DNA of 64,000 bases, taken from the NCBI GenBank assembly GCA_023055505.1, contig JALIRH010000006.1:22913105-22977104 (forward strand), written 5' to 3'. Numbering within the stretch: the stretch's first letter is position 1; every line of letters starts with the position of its first letter. Below, one piece after another: positions 12,793 to 24,960 of the stretch. The translations under genes and the position numbers were made by a program. The DNA comes from Callipepla californica brunnescens. Its lineage: Eukaryota > Chordata > Aves > Galliformes > Odontophoridae. The notes beneath the pieces were generated by a model, which made no database searches, was not told the DNA's origin, and was given only the letters and a program-made list of their open reading frames with translations.

Positions 12793-15700
12793 TATTTATT
12801 TTATATAGATTATATGCATTCTGGGCAAGAATTCTTTCTTAATCTGTAAAAGAATGACCAGCATTATGAGTACTGTTGAAGCTGTATGGTTTTGAATCAA
12901 AGTTGGGCAAAGATAAAGGTGCAGATGGGGTCATGGGTATGGCCTACACATCACTGCTTTGAATATAATCTGATGGCTGCTCTTTTACTGATGGTGTTTA
13001 TGTTAGTATAGAGGTCTTATGCACACACAGAGTTACCAGTGTAGACTGACAGCTTATGTACTGAAAACTGTATATAGAAAGATGATAGCCTTGGGTATTT
13101 CAGCATATTCAGCTGTTAGTGAATTTGGCACTTGCTTGAAAATATCTGATTCTTTTCAATTTATTATAGTCATAAAAATATACTTTTTTCATACAAATTT
13201 CAGTACAAACAAGTGCTTCTATATTAGCTATTTTTAAGTAGAATTCACATCTTTATTGCACAGGTAGTACTTCTTCACTTTACAAAAGACAGAAAAGTGA
13301 TAGTTAATGCGACTTTACTTCCCTAGAGAATGAAATACAAGGAAATTTATGACCTGCGCTCCAAGTTTAGAAAAAAATAAGGGGAAGAACTTCGCACAGT
13401 GAATTTATCAGATCCTTGATGATTAATGTCGCTGAAGTTCTAGTGCCCAGTGTTGGAAAATACACCACTTGGGTTTCAATTTGTCTTTGGATTTTACCTA
13501 GTATCACTAAGTCTATGGATGTGGTTTGGGAGCTAAGTCTATATGCTTGTGATACTGTGATGTCTGTGTGAAGCCCTATACTTCATGGAAAAAAAAAAAA
13601 AAAAAACCTAATGAAGAAGCATGAGATTCTTTTTGATTAAATTGATTTTTTTTTTCTGAAGAAAAGATTCCAGCCTCACTTAAACAAATATGAATTTTTG
13701 CTTAATAAGTCTTCCACTTATATTAACAGTCTCACCAGCTGTTATTCCTTTGTAAACTTGGAAAAGGTGTAGAAATGTAGTCACAAGGTCCACTTTCAGC
13801 TATACTTTTATTACACATATTTGTGTTGTTGTTTCTCTGAATGTTAGTTTGTAATTTTATAAAAGGCTCAGTTGATTAAAGATATTTATGCCTAATAACT
13901 TATTACAAGTAATGAATAAGAGATATCTAAGGAAATCTATGCAAGCTATACTGTTGACTATATTGAATCCACTACAGGACTTCACAGAAAAAAGGCTCAT
14001 TAATGAGTTCATTCATCATTCCCCAAAAGGTCCTGAGGTTAATACTGAGCAACTGCTTTTCTCTATCTGGGTCTAAGTCCATCTTCTCCCTCAGTACAAA
14101 GACAAATCCCGATAAAGCAACAGGAAATCTTCCCATGTACCTTACAAAGAAAATGAGATAGATAAAAATGGCTACAATTTTTTTAATTAAAGACAGAAAT
14201 GTAATTTAATACAAGAAATACACGAATACTCAAAATATCATAATGACTGTAGTTCAGATTTGGAAAAAGTGGATTCATACTAACAAAAACTTAAATAGTA
14301 AATGGCAACTCAGCAGATGATGTCTGTCTAATAAATACCTCTCACTGGTCTTCTACACCTCTGTCACCCAGAAACTTGTCCCTGGAATGATCAAAGAATT
14401 TTGGACTTGGCCTTCCTGTTTACATTTGCTTTTTTTGCATCTGGCTATGCTCTTTAAAACCCCAGAGTTTCAAGGAAAAATACTTCTTACATTTTTTACT
14501 TATTTCATAAAGAACAGTAGAACACTTAATTTGGTGTGGATGACTCAGTGTGTTGCTTTCTACAGCAAATTTTAGAATTCCTTGGTTTATTTGGTTATTC
14601 ATTTATCAGAGAGCTCTTACCTATGAATACTAGTAGTCTGTCAAACCTTAATATATGTAGTTTCAGACCTGATGCAAAATATGTGTTTTGTTTAGCCTGT
14701 AATGCTTTCATTTCTGTCATTTCCATACTTATTTTCATACTTGACAGCAATTGCTACAGAAAACGCAAATAAATTGTGTCTGATTTGACTGACAATAACA
14801 CTTGGAGCTTGCCATTTCCAACTTAGGGTAACTTCTTTACAGCCTGTATTTGAAAGTTCTTCACTCTCAGTACAAGGCTTTAGTGAGATAATAATTAAAT
14901 GAGAAAAATGTCTTCAGTTTATAGTTCATCCTTGGCCAGTTTTTGTCAATGTTATTTTATATAGAAGAGAAAGGGTCAGTTTGTCTAAGGACATAAAGGC
15001 CAAAGACAGCAAAGACTGTAATATGCTGGCAGAAATCTAGAAAGCAGAAAATAATAATCTACAGAAATGGGACCGTGAAAACTAATTAATAAATGTATAC
15101 TATTTCAGAACATAACTTTGTCAAATTCTTTGACCTGCTTTTGCCCAGCTTCCTTAGTCCACAGGATTTTGTTCTTATTCTGTGTATTGACTTCACAGTG
15201 GCCTTTTCTGTGAGCCTAACTAAAGTAGGAGCATTGCTGAAGTTGCCCTTATTTTATCTTATCCTAATTTAGTGGCTGGGAAGCAAGTTTCATATGGTCT
15301 ACATGATAAATCTAAACTACTACAGATCTAAATTACATTTTTTTTCCCAATTTCTTTTCAGTATTTCTTGAAAGAGGAGGAGGTTTGAAGGATTAAAAGC
15401 TCTGTGCTGCCATGAGAATGAGATTTTGCAGTTCTTCATCCTGAAGGCTCCACAATAGATATTTTTAACACTGTTTTGATCCTTTAAAAGAGAAAATGAT
15501 ATAAAATGAACATTAAAAAAAAAAAGAAAAAAACCCCTCTATTTGTAGTATGGTTATAGGGTAAACAGGGATGCTTTTGGTAAGAGAATTAAAATAAACA
15601 AATATACTTGGTAGTGCAAAAAATGATAGGGAGTTATTCATTTAAATATGAACATTTATTGCTATCATATAACACACAAACAAATGGCTCCTGGAGTAAG

Positions 15701-17750
15701 TGAGTTTTAATGGGGTACTTTCAAAATCACAGAAAAAGTCATTTCTAACAGTGAGTGGGGAATTGCAGGAAAAAGGCAAAGATGTTATTTTCCCAGAAAC
15801 TTATTCTTTGTCTCCATGTCTCACTGCTGAGGTTCTGACTGTAACCTTTCCCACACCTCCTTCTCCCTGGACTCTTGTAGCAGTCTTAACACAGAGATCC
15901 TCTGGCTAATCCTGTCGTTAGACATGAACATCTGCTAGGAAAAATAATATATTTGAGAGAAAAAAAGAGAAATTTATTTAATAAGTTTGGCTGTTATTTT
16001 TACTATTATTATTACCACTATAACTGCTTCGTGTTATTTAGGAGATGAATAAATAGTAAAATAATACATAGAGTAAGGGAGTAGCTGGAGAAGTACCAGG
16101 AGAGTATTTGGTCTTGCTTACTTAATGTTTTGGTGTTTTTTTTCGAACAATTATTTCATTTCCTATGTGATTTTAACATCAGAACATACAAAATGCCTAT
16201 TTACTTGTGTAGAAACCAGAAATTCTTCTGTATGTTCTGATTTATTCTCTTTCTTCTTTCCAAATACTAAGATTTTTTATGGAGATACTCTCATCTTCCT
16301 AATGTGCTCCAATACAATAACATCTTCTGGGGACTTCTGGCATAATGACTGAACTTCCAAAGAGTTACTTGGGATTTAGAAACATTGCTTTCATTGACTT
16401 TAACAAGATTAGTGAGACTTTACTGCATGCAAAGCTTTGAAAATTTAGGTGGAACAGTTAAAAATTAATGACTATAATGGTTTGACTGAAATAAATTAAA
16501 ACAATTGAGCTTATAATACCATAATGCCTCACCAGAATTTTATGATAGATTTTTATTAAAAAAAGGAATAACTCATCAAGGATTTTTTTTTGTCCTTCCA
16601 TCCAATCCTTCTTTTTGATGTTTCCTGTCAGCCATAACAAATGATTCCCACAGTAGTGCTGCTTACTGTATCTGTGCTGTAGGGCTGGGTAAGCAGCTTT
16701 TTATTTTCTGTCGCTTATAGATAATTACAGGGCTTTTCAACCTCTTACAAGTTATTTGCCATTGTGGTATTTTGGTCAGTTCCAGGATATACATACACTA
16801 TTCATATTGGCATATATACGTCTGGAACTCTGAGGAGATGATAGTAAAAAGCAACGGAAATATGAAAATTTTTAACTTGTTTTAATAATACAATATTTGT
16901 CCTAATTTTATTTTACTGATGGGAACGAGAAAAGAAGTTAAGAAAGGGTACTAACTTTCAGTGTAGCTTGAAAAAAATGAAATAATAACAGAACAAAACA
17001 GTCACAATATGTAAAAAATAATGAACAACATACCTCAATAGTGGAGGGAAGAAAAGACCTTAAGTGATAACAAGTCTGGAGTCAGAGTTTTCTTGTGCAG
17101 AGATGAACATATCTGCCTGCATCATGAAAGAGTTAAAAGTGGACTCCAACACAGCTAGTGTGGTGAGTGTAAAAAACGTTAAATTTATTATCTTCTCATC
17201 TCTACCTACTCAAACCCCTAACTCTCTGCTCCCACAGCCCATCTGGGGATATCTCCCAAGAAACTACAGCTATCTGCTGGAGGGCTCCATAGTGGAGAGC
17301 TGGAAGGCTATTGTGATTTCTGCTGTTGTGGAAGAACATGTATGGATAACATGTTGTCTTCAGTAAACTGAGTTCAAACAAAAGGAAGGAGACTATGACT
17401 GCCATGCTGGTGTTTGCTCAGGTCTCCATTCTCTGCTGAAAGTATCACAAACTCCAAACTGCTACTTCTCCAGAAAGCTTTACACAAACCAGGACTGTCC
17501 TAGTGTCTCAGGCAGGTGTGAGCAAGCACAGCTTCATGTGCTGCTGACCAATGGGACTGTGAAGTACAAGGGTGGAAAGAGTGCAGCTCATGGTGAGCTG
17601 TCCAAACACTTGGAACTGGCTGCTATAATGGAAAAGTCTTCACACTGTATTGTCACCAAAACCAATCCTATATCCTCTGTTTTCTGAGCTTTCCCAAAAA
17701 GGCATCTTAACCTTTTGTTACATATATATATTACAGAATGTGATACTGAT
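12793..17750. other. gene-free, AT-rich interval
   Basis: About 5 kb with no supported gene. A poly-A run lies at 13588-13606, and A-rich tracts lie near 15512-15532 and 15959-15975. The segment 17190-17640 is somewhat GC-richer but has no recognisable coding or repeat signature. Confidence 0.45.
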
Positions 17751-17824
17751 AAAGTGCTTACAGTCCATGTCTTCTGGAATGCACAGTAAAGTGCTTACAG
17801 TCCATGTCTTCTGGAATGCACAGT
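17751..17824. repeat. 37-bp perfect tandem duplication
   Basis: Two identical, adjacent 37-bp copies (17751-17787 and 17788-17824), each beginning AAAGTGCTTACAGTCC and ending GCACAGT. Perfect identity suggests a recent slippage or duplication event. Confidence 0.95.
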
Positions 17825-18050
17825 AGTAGGCAGTTAGCGAAGATAATTTAGGATAAGTAGTAAGATCAAGCTCCACATCATTTCCAAGTTTCTATACTAA
17901 ATGATCAGATTTCTTACCCTGTGATTCACAGCAAACCTCTACAAATACCTGTGATGAGATTCATTTGGGATCTACAGAGTGGCTGAGGGGATTCCTGGTA
18001 CTTCATGTTAAAACAGATTTTTTTTTTTAATATTCACAATATGCCTAATT
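17825..18050. other. short gene-free spacer
   Basis: Between the tandem duplication and a CR1 tail. I see nothing functional in it. Confidence 0.4.
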
Positions 18051-18116
18051 TTGTGTTGGACTCAATGATCTCTGGAGGTCCCTTCCAACCCCTACAATTC
18101 TGTAATTCTGTGATTA
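18051..18116 (+). mobile_element. CR1 LINE 3' tail
   Basis: Plus-strand terminal CR1 segment: 'ttggactcaatgatctctgg', 'ggtcccttccaacccctac', then two or three 'aattctgt' tail units. Confidence 0.85.
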
Positions 18117-18393
18117 TAAATTTTCAGACTTCACTTTTCTTCTTCAGCAATTGTCCTTTAATTTAATAAACAAACTAACAAAGAGCTTTGCTTTTGTACT
18201 GACATTTTCTGTCATTTTTTGTCTTGAGACATATATTATTTTTTTTTAATGAGTTAAACTCTCAGAAATTTTCTGTCAGACATGCTGATGCAGTTGTAAC
18301 TGGAGCTTTGGAAAGAGGAGCCTCTAATTGGTGCAGATGGATGGCTGCAAAACTGTCGGTTTAACTCTATGGCATTCACTAAGTAGACAAGGG

Positions 18394-18443
18394 AGTTTAT
18401 ATGCAAACTATAGTACAAAGCAGTTTATATGCCAATTATAGTA
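18394..18443. repeat. imperfect direct repeat, 22 bp
   Basis: Copies at 18394-18415 and 18422-18443 both read agtttatatgc(a/c)aa..., with 20 of 22 bases shared and 6 bp between them. Confidence 0.85.
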
Positions 18444-21274
18444 TTTTTTTTTTCTGGTTAGTTTCACACTGACATTTATTTCCGTTTGTACTCATTTTGT
18501 TTCTCACTGATTAAATTATTTTCCAAATCACCTTGTTTTTTTCCATCCTTCCTTATAGTTAAGCACCACTACCAAGTTCTTTTTCCTCAGTTTACATAGT
18601 AAATGCAGTAAAATGTGTTACCACACAAGAAGTGCATGCCTCTGAATGTGACAACCTGAAAACATATTATTTTCCACGTTAAAATGGATTTAACAACTAT
18701 GAAATACGTCTCATTTTGTTTCTTGCCAGGCAGATAAATTTGCTTTATTTCTAGTCTGCCCTGGTCAGTTTTTAAAGCAATTTCTTAGCATTTAGATCAC
18801 AGCAGGATAAATACTTTATTTTACAAATGTATGTATATATGAAAATCCCTAAGTCGAAAGAAGTGCTGTTTTAGACAGATTAGGTGGTTATTCAAAATAT
18901 TCTAGCAAGTCTAAATATTCTAACAAGTCTAATCTATTCTAATAGCACTGGTGGAATTACACTGAAGAAAAAGCAGTAATGCTTTAATTTGGTTAGAAAC
19001 TGAAGAGAAAACTGTGGTTTTGCTACAGATTATAATGGCAACCTCAGACTTCCAAGTAAAACTCCCAACATTTCACATCATGTTAGCTGATTTGAGTCAA
19101 GCAAAGCAGTTCAAAATGGGTAAAAATTTCAGTCTCCTTTGCTGTCTACATGCATCCCAAACAAGCCGCACTGAGATGGAACTGAAGTACACAAGGATGG
19201 CTACTGATGGATTTGCAAGGGTCTATGTGAGGCAAGAAGGAAACATAGGAAACAAATTGTAGTAAAGGCATTGTGTATTTGGCTTGCTCTTCCATGTATT
19301 CTTCCATGCTTTTTGCATTCTCCAGTGTTAAATCAAATATGTAAATTAGAAAAAGAAAAACAGCATTTTGTATTAAATAGGCAGTAACTTTAATTCAGAG
19401 ACGTGCTCTTCCTTTAAACAACATGCTTCTTTATCCATTTGTAAAACTGAGGCCAACCCCAGCTCCCTCTCCTTATCCAGGATCCAAATACTGTATTCAC
19501 CCTGTGCTCCTTAACAGAAATATGACCTCGTATAGTTCCTACTGTGGTAGTTAGAGTTTAAATTGAAAGTTAACAGAATGTATTTACCATTTCCATAAAT
19601 GCAATTTCTAATATCAAAATGGACATTAATAATGATAACTCCTTTCACTGATTACACTGACCTTGGAGGTAATTGGTAGATCAGCAAGTTTCACTATTAC
19701 AAACCAAGAAGTATTTTATTGAGTAACACAGAATTACAAGCATTTGTTGAATTGTGCAGAAAACCTGCTCCAGGTGCATACTGATCACAAAATACATGTA
19801 TACTCAAATAATAAATATCAGTAAGTGCTGAAAACTAAAAAGAAAGAAAATTGTTGAGGTTCTCAGTGAAATGGTTTATTGAGATCAGCTTTATTATAGT
19901 CCAACTGCTATTTAGAAAGGAAATATGAAATACAATTACTTCTAGTATGTAATTATTTTGAGCTTAATCACATTCAAAATAGTTGACATGCTTCAGACAA
20001 TTTAGTAAGCTTCCATGCTAAGGTTATATTAGGAATATATTTCCTGCTTGGTCATATGTATGAGATTAAAAAAAATGTTTAAAATTGCAAAGAAATTCTT
20101 GCAAGTTTTAATTTTACTTTCCTTTAAACCAGCATTCGTATCAGGAAGTAGTATACCTAAAAACATTACTTAATTAAAATTCAGTGTATGATTCCTTGGG
20201 GTATCACTCAAAGGGGTGAAAATTCACTGAGTAGCTTTCAGGTTTTCCATTTCTCCCACAAAAAGAATTGGTGAAATACAATTTATCTGCTTTTCCTTCT
20301 GCACCTTGGTAGTCACAGGAGATGGAAGCAAGCTCCTGAGTCTGGTTGGGGATACAATAAGATTTCTTACTTGGCAGTTTTCTTCTTGATTCTCTCCTTC
20401 AGCAGATAAGAGTAAAGACTATCCACATGTATTTAGCATGTTTGGGGATTTCTTGTAGCAATTCTCGTTTTGTGTACCTTGGGTAAGGTACATAAGGGTA
20501 ATGGAAAGATAACTTTCTATTTCTATTGGATGGTTGACAAATCACTCTCAGCATTAGCCTCCATTTATTAACTTCTCCATTTCATACCCAGCAGATGGCA
20601 CAGATGCTGTAAGATATTTTTTTTTCATAGCTGGAAGACTTTCACAAATCTCCATGTTCAATAACCGCATTCCCTAATTTTTCTGCACTGATAACTGCAT
20701 TGCTCTGTAATGTAACAGGGCTTAGAAGGAAAACAAAGTTCATTTTAGTACTTTAACATTTTGTGCTGGACTACTACATAGAATAGTTTTCATTTATCTT
20801 GCAGAGGGACTTATTCTGGGTGGGAAATAAAGCGACAGAGGAAAAGCAAGTCTATATGAATATTTGGGGAAGAAATTTGTAAAGTCATCATTATGGGATT
20901 TTGGTTGTATGCTCAGATCTCTCTGGTTAAAATATTTTTGATCTCATTTGATCTCCCATTTAGTAGGTCAATTAATTTAATTTATTTTATAAACTATTCA
21001 ACTTCGGGTTTCTGCATTAGTACCTCTGTCAGTAGTGAATTCCACTTAAGGAAGTAGAGAGACAAGAATTCTGACTGCATACAAATCTTTCTCTTGAACT
21101 GCACTGTTAAGTTTGAGAGACAGTGATATCCTCACAGAGTGAAATGTGCTTATTTTCTTCTGTTGTCTCCAGTTTTTCCAAAGGAACAGCCTTTTTCAGT
21201 GTTAGTAAATTGATAAAGAAAGAAAATTTCTCACTCTAGCCTGAAAATCAATTATGTTTCAAAAAATCAGAAGG

Positions 21275-21295
21275 AAAACAAACAAACAAACAAAC
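21275..21295. repeat. (AAAC)n microsatellite
   Basis: Five or so uninterrupted AAAC units. Confidence 0.9.
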
Positions 21296-24200
21296 AGGAA
21301 TAAGAGTCACATCTGGATTATTCTAGGCACATCTGAACTTACTTTGCATTAGGGACTAAACCATAGAACACATGGGTCTTATGGAGATGTGTGTATTGGG
21401 CACGGAGTGTGATGAGTGTCAGACATCTCTTAACACTGGGTAAGGTTTGTGTTCCATCTAACATTCACCTCAAAGGGCTCTATGCAGTCCCGGTTTCTTA
21501 ATAGCTTCCCTTATTCCTCCACAATCTAGAAATACATCTGTGTTTTCTGCTGGAATTTGGTTGTCTGGTGATTCTGAAACAGCTTAAAATCAAGTTCAGA
21601 ATAATGCTTATTGCTTACTTTGTTTCTTTCTCCCTTTACCAAACTGGTCTGTAGTATACTGCATCTCAGTGTATCTTTCATCCATAATGCAAACACATCA
21701 TTTAGGGTTGACGCCATTTTACAAACATATTTATTGGTTCCAAAGTTGAAAATAAATTGGAAAAACTTGGTGTTTTCAGCTCACAGGGTTCAAAAGTGAG
21801 AATTATAACCAGCTCTGCTGGGGACCAGAGATTCAGTGAACTCTAAGCTTTTCTTCGGGCAGAAGAAGCTACACTCATGCTTGTCAAGGAGATTAACGAG
21901 AAATCTGATTGAGTCTGGAAGACTATTGCTGCAGTGGATTACAAGTTTGATCTTCTCTTTTTTCGAGGATAAACTGCCTCAAGGGCTAGGACATGGGTAC
22001 AGCAAAACAGATATTATCACTGTGTGTGAAGAAAAAGTGTGGCCATATGGCAGGTGAAGCAATCCATTTGATGAAAGTATGGTTATGTTCTGCTAGACAA
22101 AATTGTTACTTTTATTTTTGCACTTACAGATTAATATGTAGCCTTTCTCCAACTCCTTTCTATCTTATTTATTCAGGCTGCATATTCCTTGCAAAAGGGC
22201 AATCTAGTACTAGGAGTACATATTGAATTCTGGAGCTATTGTAGTGCAAATGTTTAAAATCGACTCTTCGAATAATCAGATTAGAGTAAACACAGGAATA
22301 AAGATTTATAGTTGCTGGTGGAGTGTGGAATTTCTAAAACTGGATAGCATACTACATCATAGGGAGGGGAACTCAACTGACAAAGAGATGCATCCTCGAA
22401 CTCTTTGATCTCAAGCACCACAAGAATATTCAGAGAATATCAAACCGAAAATCTATGTAAAGAATAGAGATTCTCACAATTGGTCATTCTCCTTTAGGCA
22501 GCATATGTTACTATTTCTTAAATAGGACAAAACCCTAAATAAAAATAACAAATAAGAAAAAAAAAGAGAGATAATGATACAGATAAGTTCTCCTTTGTAA
22601 TATTTTATCATATTCAAGACCTATAGGAAGACACATCATTATATAAACACATTCACAAATATATTTACTATAGTCAAAAACAGGATATCTACCTACCTAT
22701 CCTAGAATAACAGCTCAAAAATAGATCACAGACACAAAAACATCAATTTCAGTGACAGCACATCTGCACTAAATGCAGCTTTCTCACTTTGCAGTGAATG
22801 CTTTCTGAGTAAGATCAAGAGAAGATTCTGATGGTTTTAACTCTGTCCTAAAGCAAGATGATCACTGAATCAGATAAACTATTAATCTGTTTAAAGCTTG
22901 TTTCTTTTATTTTGCCAAGGCTGAGATTTTTTGCAGCAAAAACAGCCAAGATGTTTCCTGCCAAGAAGCAGACCTCTCATCCATGTTTCATAAATATTTT
23001 TCTGTGCTGAAAACACAAGGATTAAGCAAACGCCAGTTCAGTTTGCAGAAGTTTCCCCTAATGAATTTAAATAACTCCAGAAGAAATCTTGGCTTTGTTT
23101 AAATCAGCAAGAAATTCTCACTGTTTTCAAAATATCCAAGATTTTACCTTTAATTTTTTTGCCACAATGCAAACTCTTTCAATTTCAAAAGAAAGTAGTA
23201 ATACAAGTATACTGAACATGGTGTGACTGTTTTTATTATAGTTTTTAAGCTTCTGAACAGTCAAATATATGTTTTTTTACTATTAAGTAAAATTTTCTTA
23301 ATATTTTGATAAGTAGATTAAGCCAAGCTTATGTCTGTATTGTGTTCATTGTAAATATTAACTGAGAGAAATTAGTATTTCCTAATTAAGCTCTGCCATT
23401 TATAATATCACAACTCCACACATCAAAGTTTTGTATGGAACAGATCAGTTCTGAAGGAAGCCCCTTTCAATGCAAGATTAAAGTGGTTTCAGGGTGCTAG
23501 CAATGTTGTAGCTACAAGGTTGTTGATACAGAGTCTTCCTTTGCTTAGAAAGACAAACATTATGCTAGCGCAGGACCCAGCACTCAGCCCTGCATGTCCT
23601 GCCTGCTGCAAGTCTGGTATGCTGGCCTCGACCTGCAGGACTCATAGACGTGTAAGTTCAGCTGAAGGATACACGGTGCTTAGTAAAAAAAGAACAAAGG
23701 CCATTAAACATCACCAAAGATGAGCACTCTGCTGCTCACACAGCACTACACTCATACATAAAATACAACCTAAATTGCAAATATTCAAAAGTATTTCCTG
23801 TGTATATTCTATACCTGCATATGTAGCATGCACTGTGTATACACGTGTGCATATTTCAGTAGAAAACATTTGTACAATTGCACAAAAAAACACTTCGTAT
23901 TCATAATACCCATACCTCCATCTCTTTGTATTTTGCAGTGTGCAAACACAACAGAAGAAATCCCCTGGCTTTTATTTTCTTCCAATCAAAAAATACCATG
24001 TAAACAGTATAAATCCCTTAGTCTCGCCCTTTAAAACCTTTAAGTGTGTTCTAGTCCTCCTGCAGTGACGAGGCAGAGGGCAGTGCTGCACAGAAATAGT
24101 CATCCCAGGGACAGACAGCCGTCCTGGCAGCGTGCGGCCACTGCTGGCCTGGGCAGATGCACTGTACTGTTTTCTCATGGCAGTGCTGCTGGGTGTGAAA

Positions 24201-24624
24201 AATAGATCTGCTTGCCCTAAGTTGTACTGCTGCAGAGCACAGTATTGTGTTGAACAGTTTTTCTTAAGGCTGAGGACATACTTGAAAACAAACTGTGTGT
24301 TCTGGCATGAGCCGGAACATCCAAGCACACCTCTCTTCAGAAATTAATTTTTGTTCTCTGTTGGAAGTTGCATGCACTAATTAGTGCTAAGAAAATGAAT
24401 ATAGCAAAGATTGCTTATAAAGAGCAATGTTTATTCAGCTTTGGACACAGCATGCAGACATGCTTTAAAGTCAGATGCGTTTTTATTATAGCCTTTGTGT
24501 AATGGCCCTAGCATTTTTTGGATTTAATATCATATACTGAAACTATTTTCAAACAACTCATCTTGTGGATATTTACTGCAGATTGAATTCCCAATTTTTA
24601 TTACCGTAGTGGCCAGGATGCAAT

Positions 24625-24960
24625 ACAGAATCATAGCAGCATTAGAGTTGGAAGGAACCCTTAAAGGCCATCAAGTCTTGCTGCCCTGAAATGAACAAGG
24701 GACACCTACATCTAGATCAGGCTGCTCACAGCCCCATCTAGCCTGACCTTGAGAATGTTCAGGTGTGGGGCATCCATCAGCACTCCAGACAACTCGTTCT
24801 AGTGCTTCACCATCCTTATTGTGAAACAAAAACAAAAACAAACACACACACAAACCCAAAAAACAAAAAACCCACAACACAACAACAATAAAAGCAAAAG
24901 AACTTCCTTATGTCTCCTCCTTTCTTATAGCCCTCCTTTAGATATTTATATGACTCCTTT
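24625..24960 (-). mobile_element. CR1 LINE fragment interrupted by an A/C-rich expansion
   Basis: Minus-strand CR1: 'acagaatcatagcagcatta', 'gagttggaaggaaccctta', 'aggctgctcacagccccat' and 'cattgtga'-type blocks run to about 24820. A 75-bp A/C-rich low-complexity stretch (24821-24897) follows, then probable CR1 sequence resumes ('aacttccttatgtctcctcc'). The low-complexity run seems to have grown inside the element at the site that normally reads as an A-rich stretch. Confidence 0.8.
24821..24897. repeat. A/C-rich low-complexity tract
   Basis: Mixed CAAAAA, CA and CAA units with almost no G or T. It lies within the CR1 copy. Confidence 0.85.

Larger units (their letters stand above)
18117..24624. 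other. gene-free, AT-rich interval with small local repeats
   Basis: No supported gene in about 6.5 kb. Small features include an imperfect 22-bp direct repeat (18394-18415 and 18422-18443, 20 of 22 identical), short 'tattcta(a/g)caagtcta' repeats at 18898-18945, an 8-bp inverted repeat at 20473-20492 and an AAAC microsatellite at 21275-21295. The open frames show no conserved domains. Confidence 0.45.

Noticed and set aside
20473..20492. 8-bp inverted repeat TGTACCTT/AAGGTACA
   Set aside because: Short enough to arise by chance in a 64-kb window; no flanking element or transcript signal.
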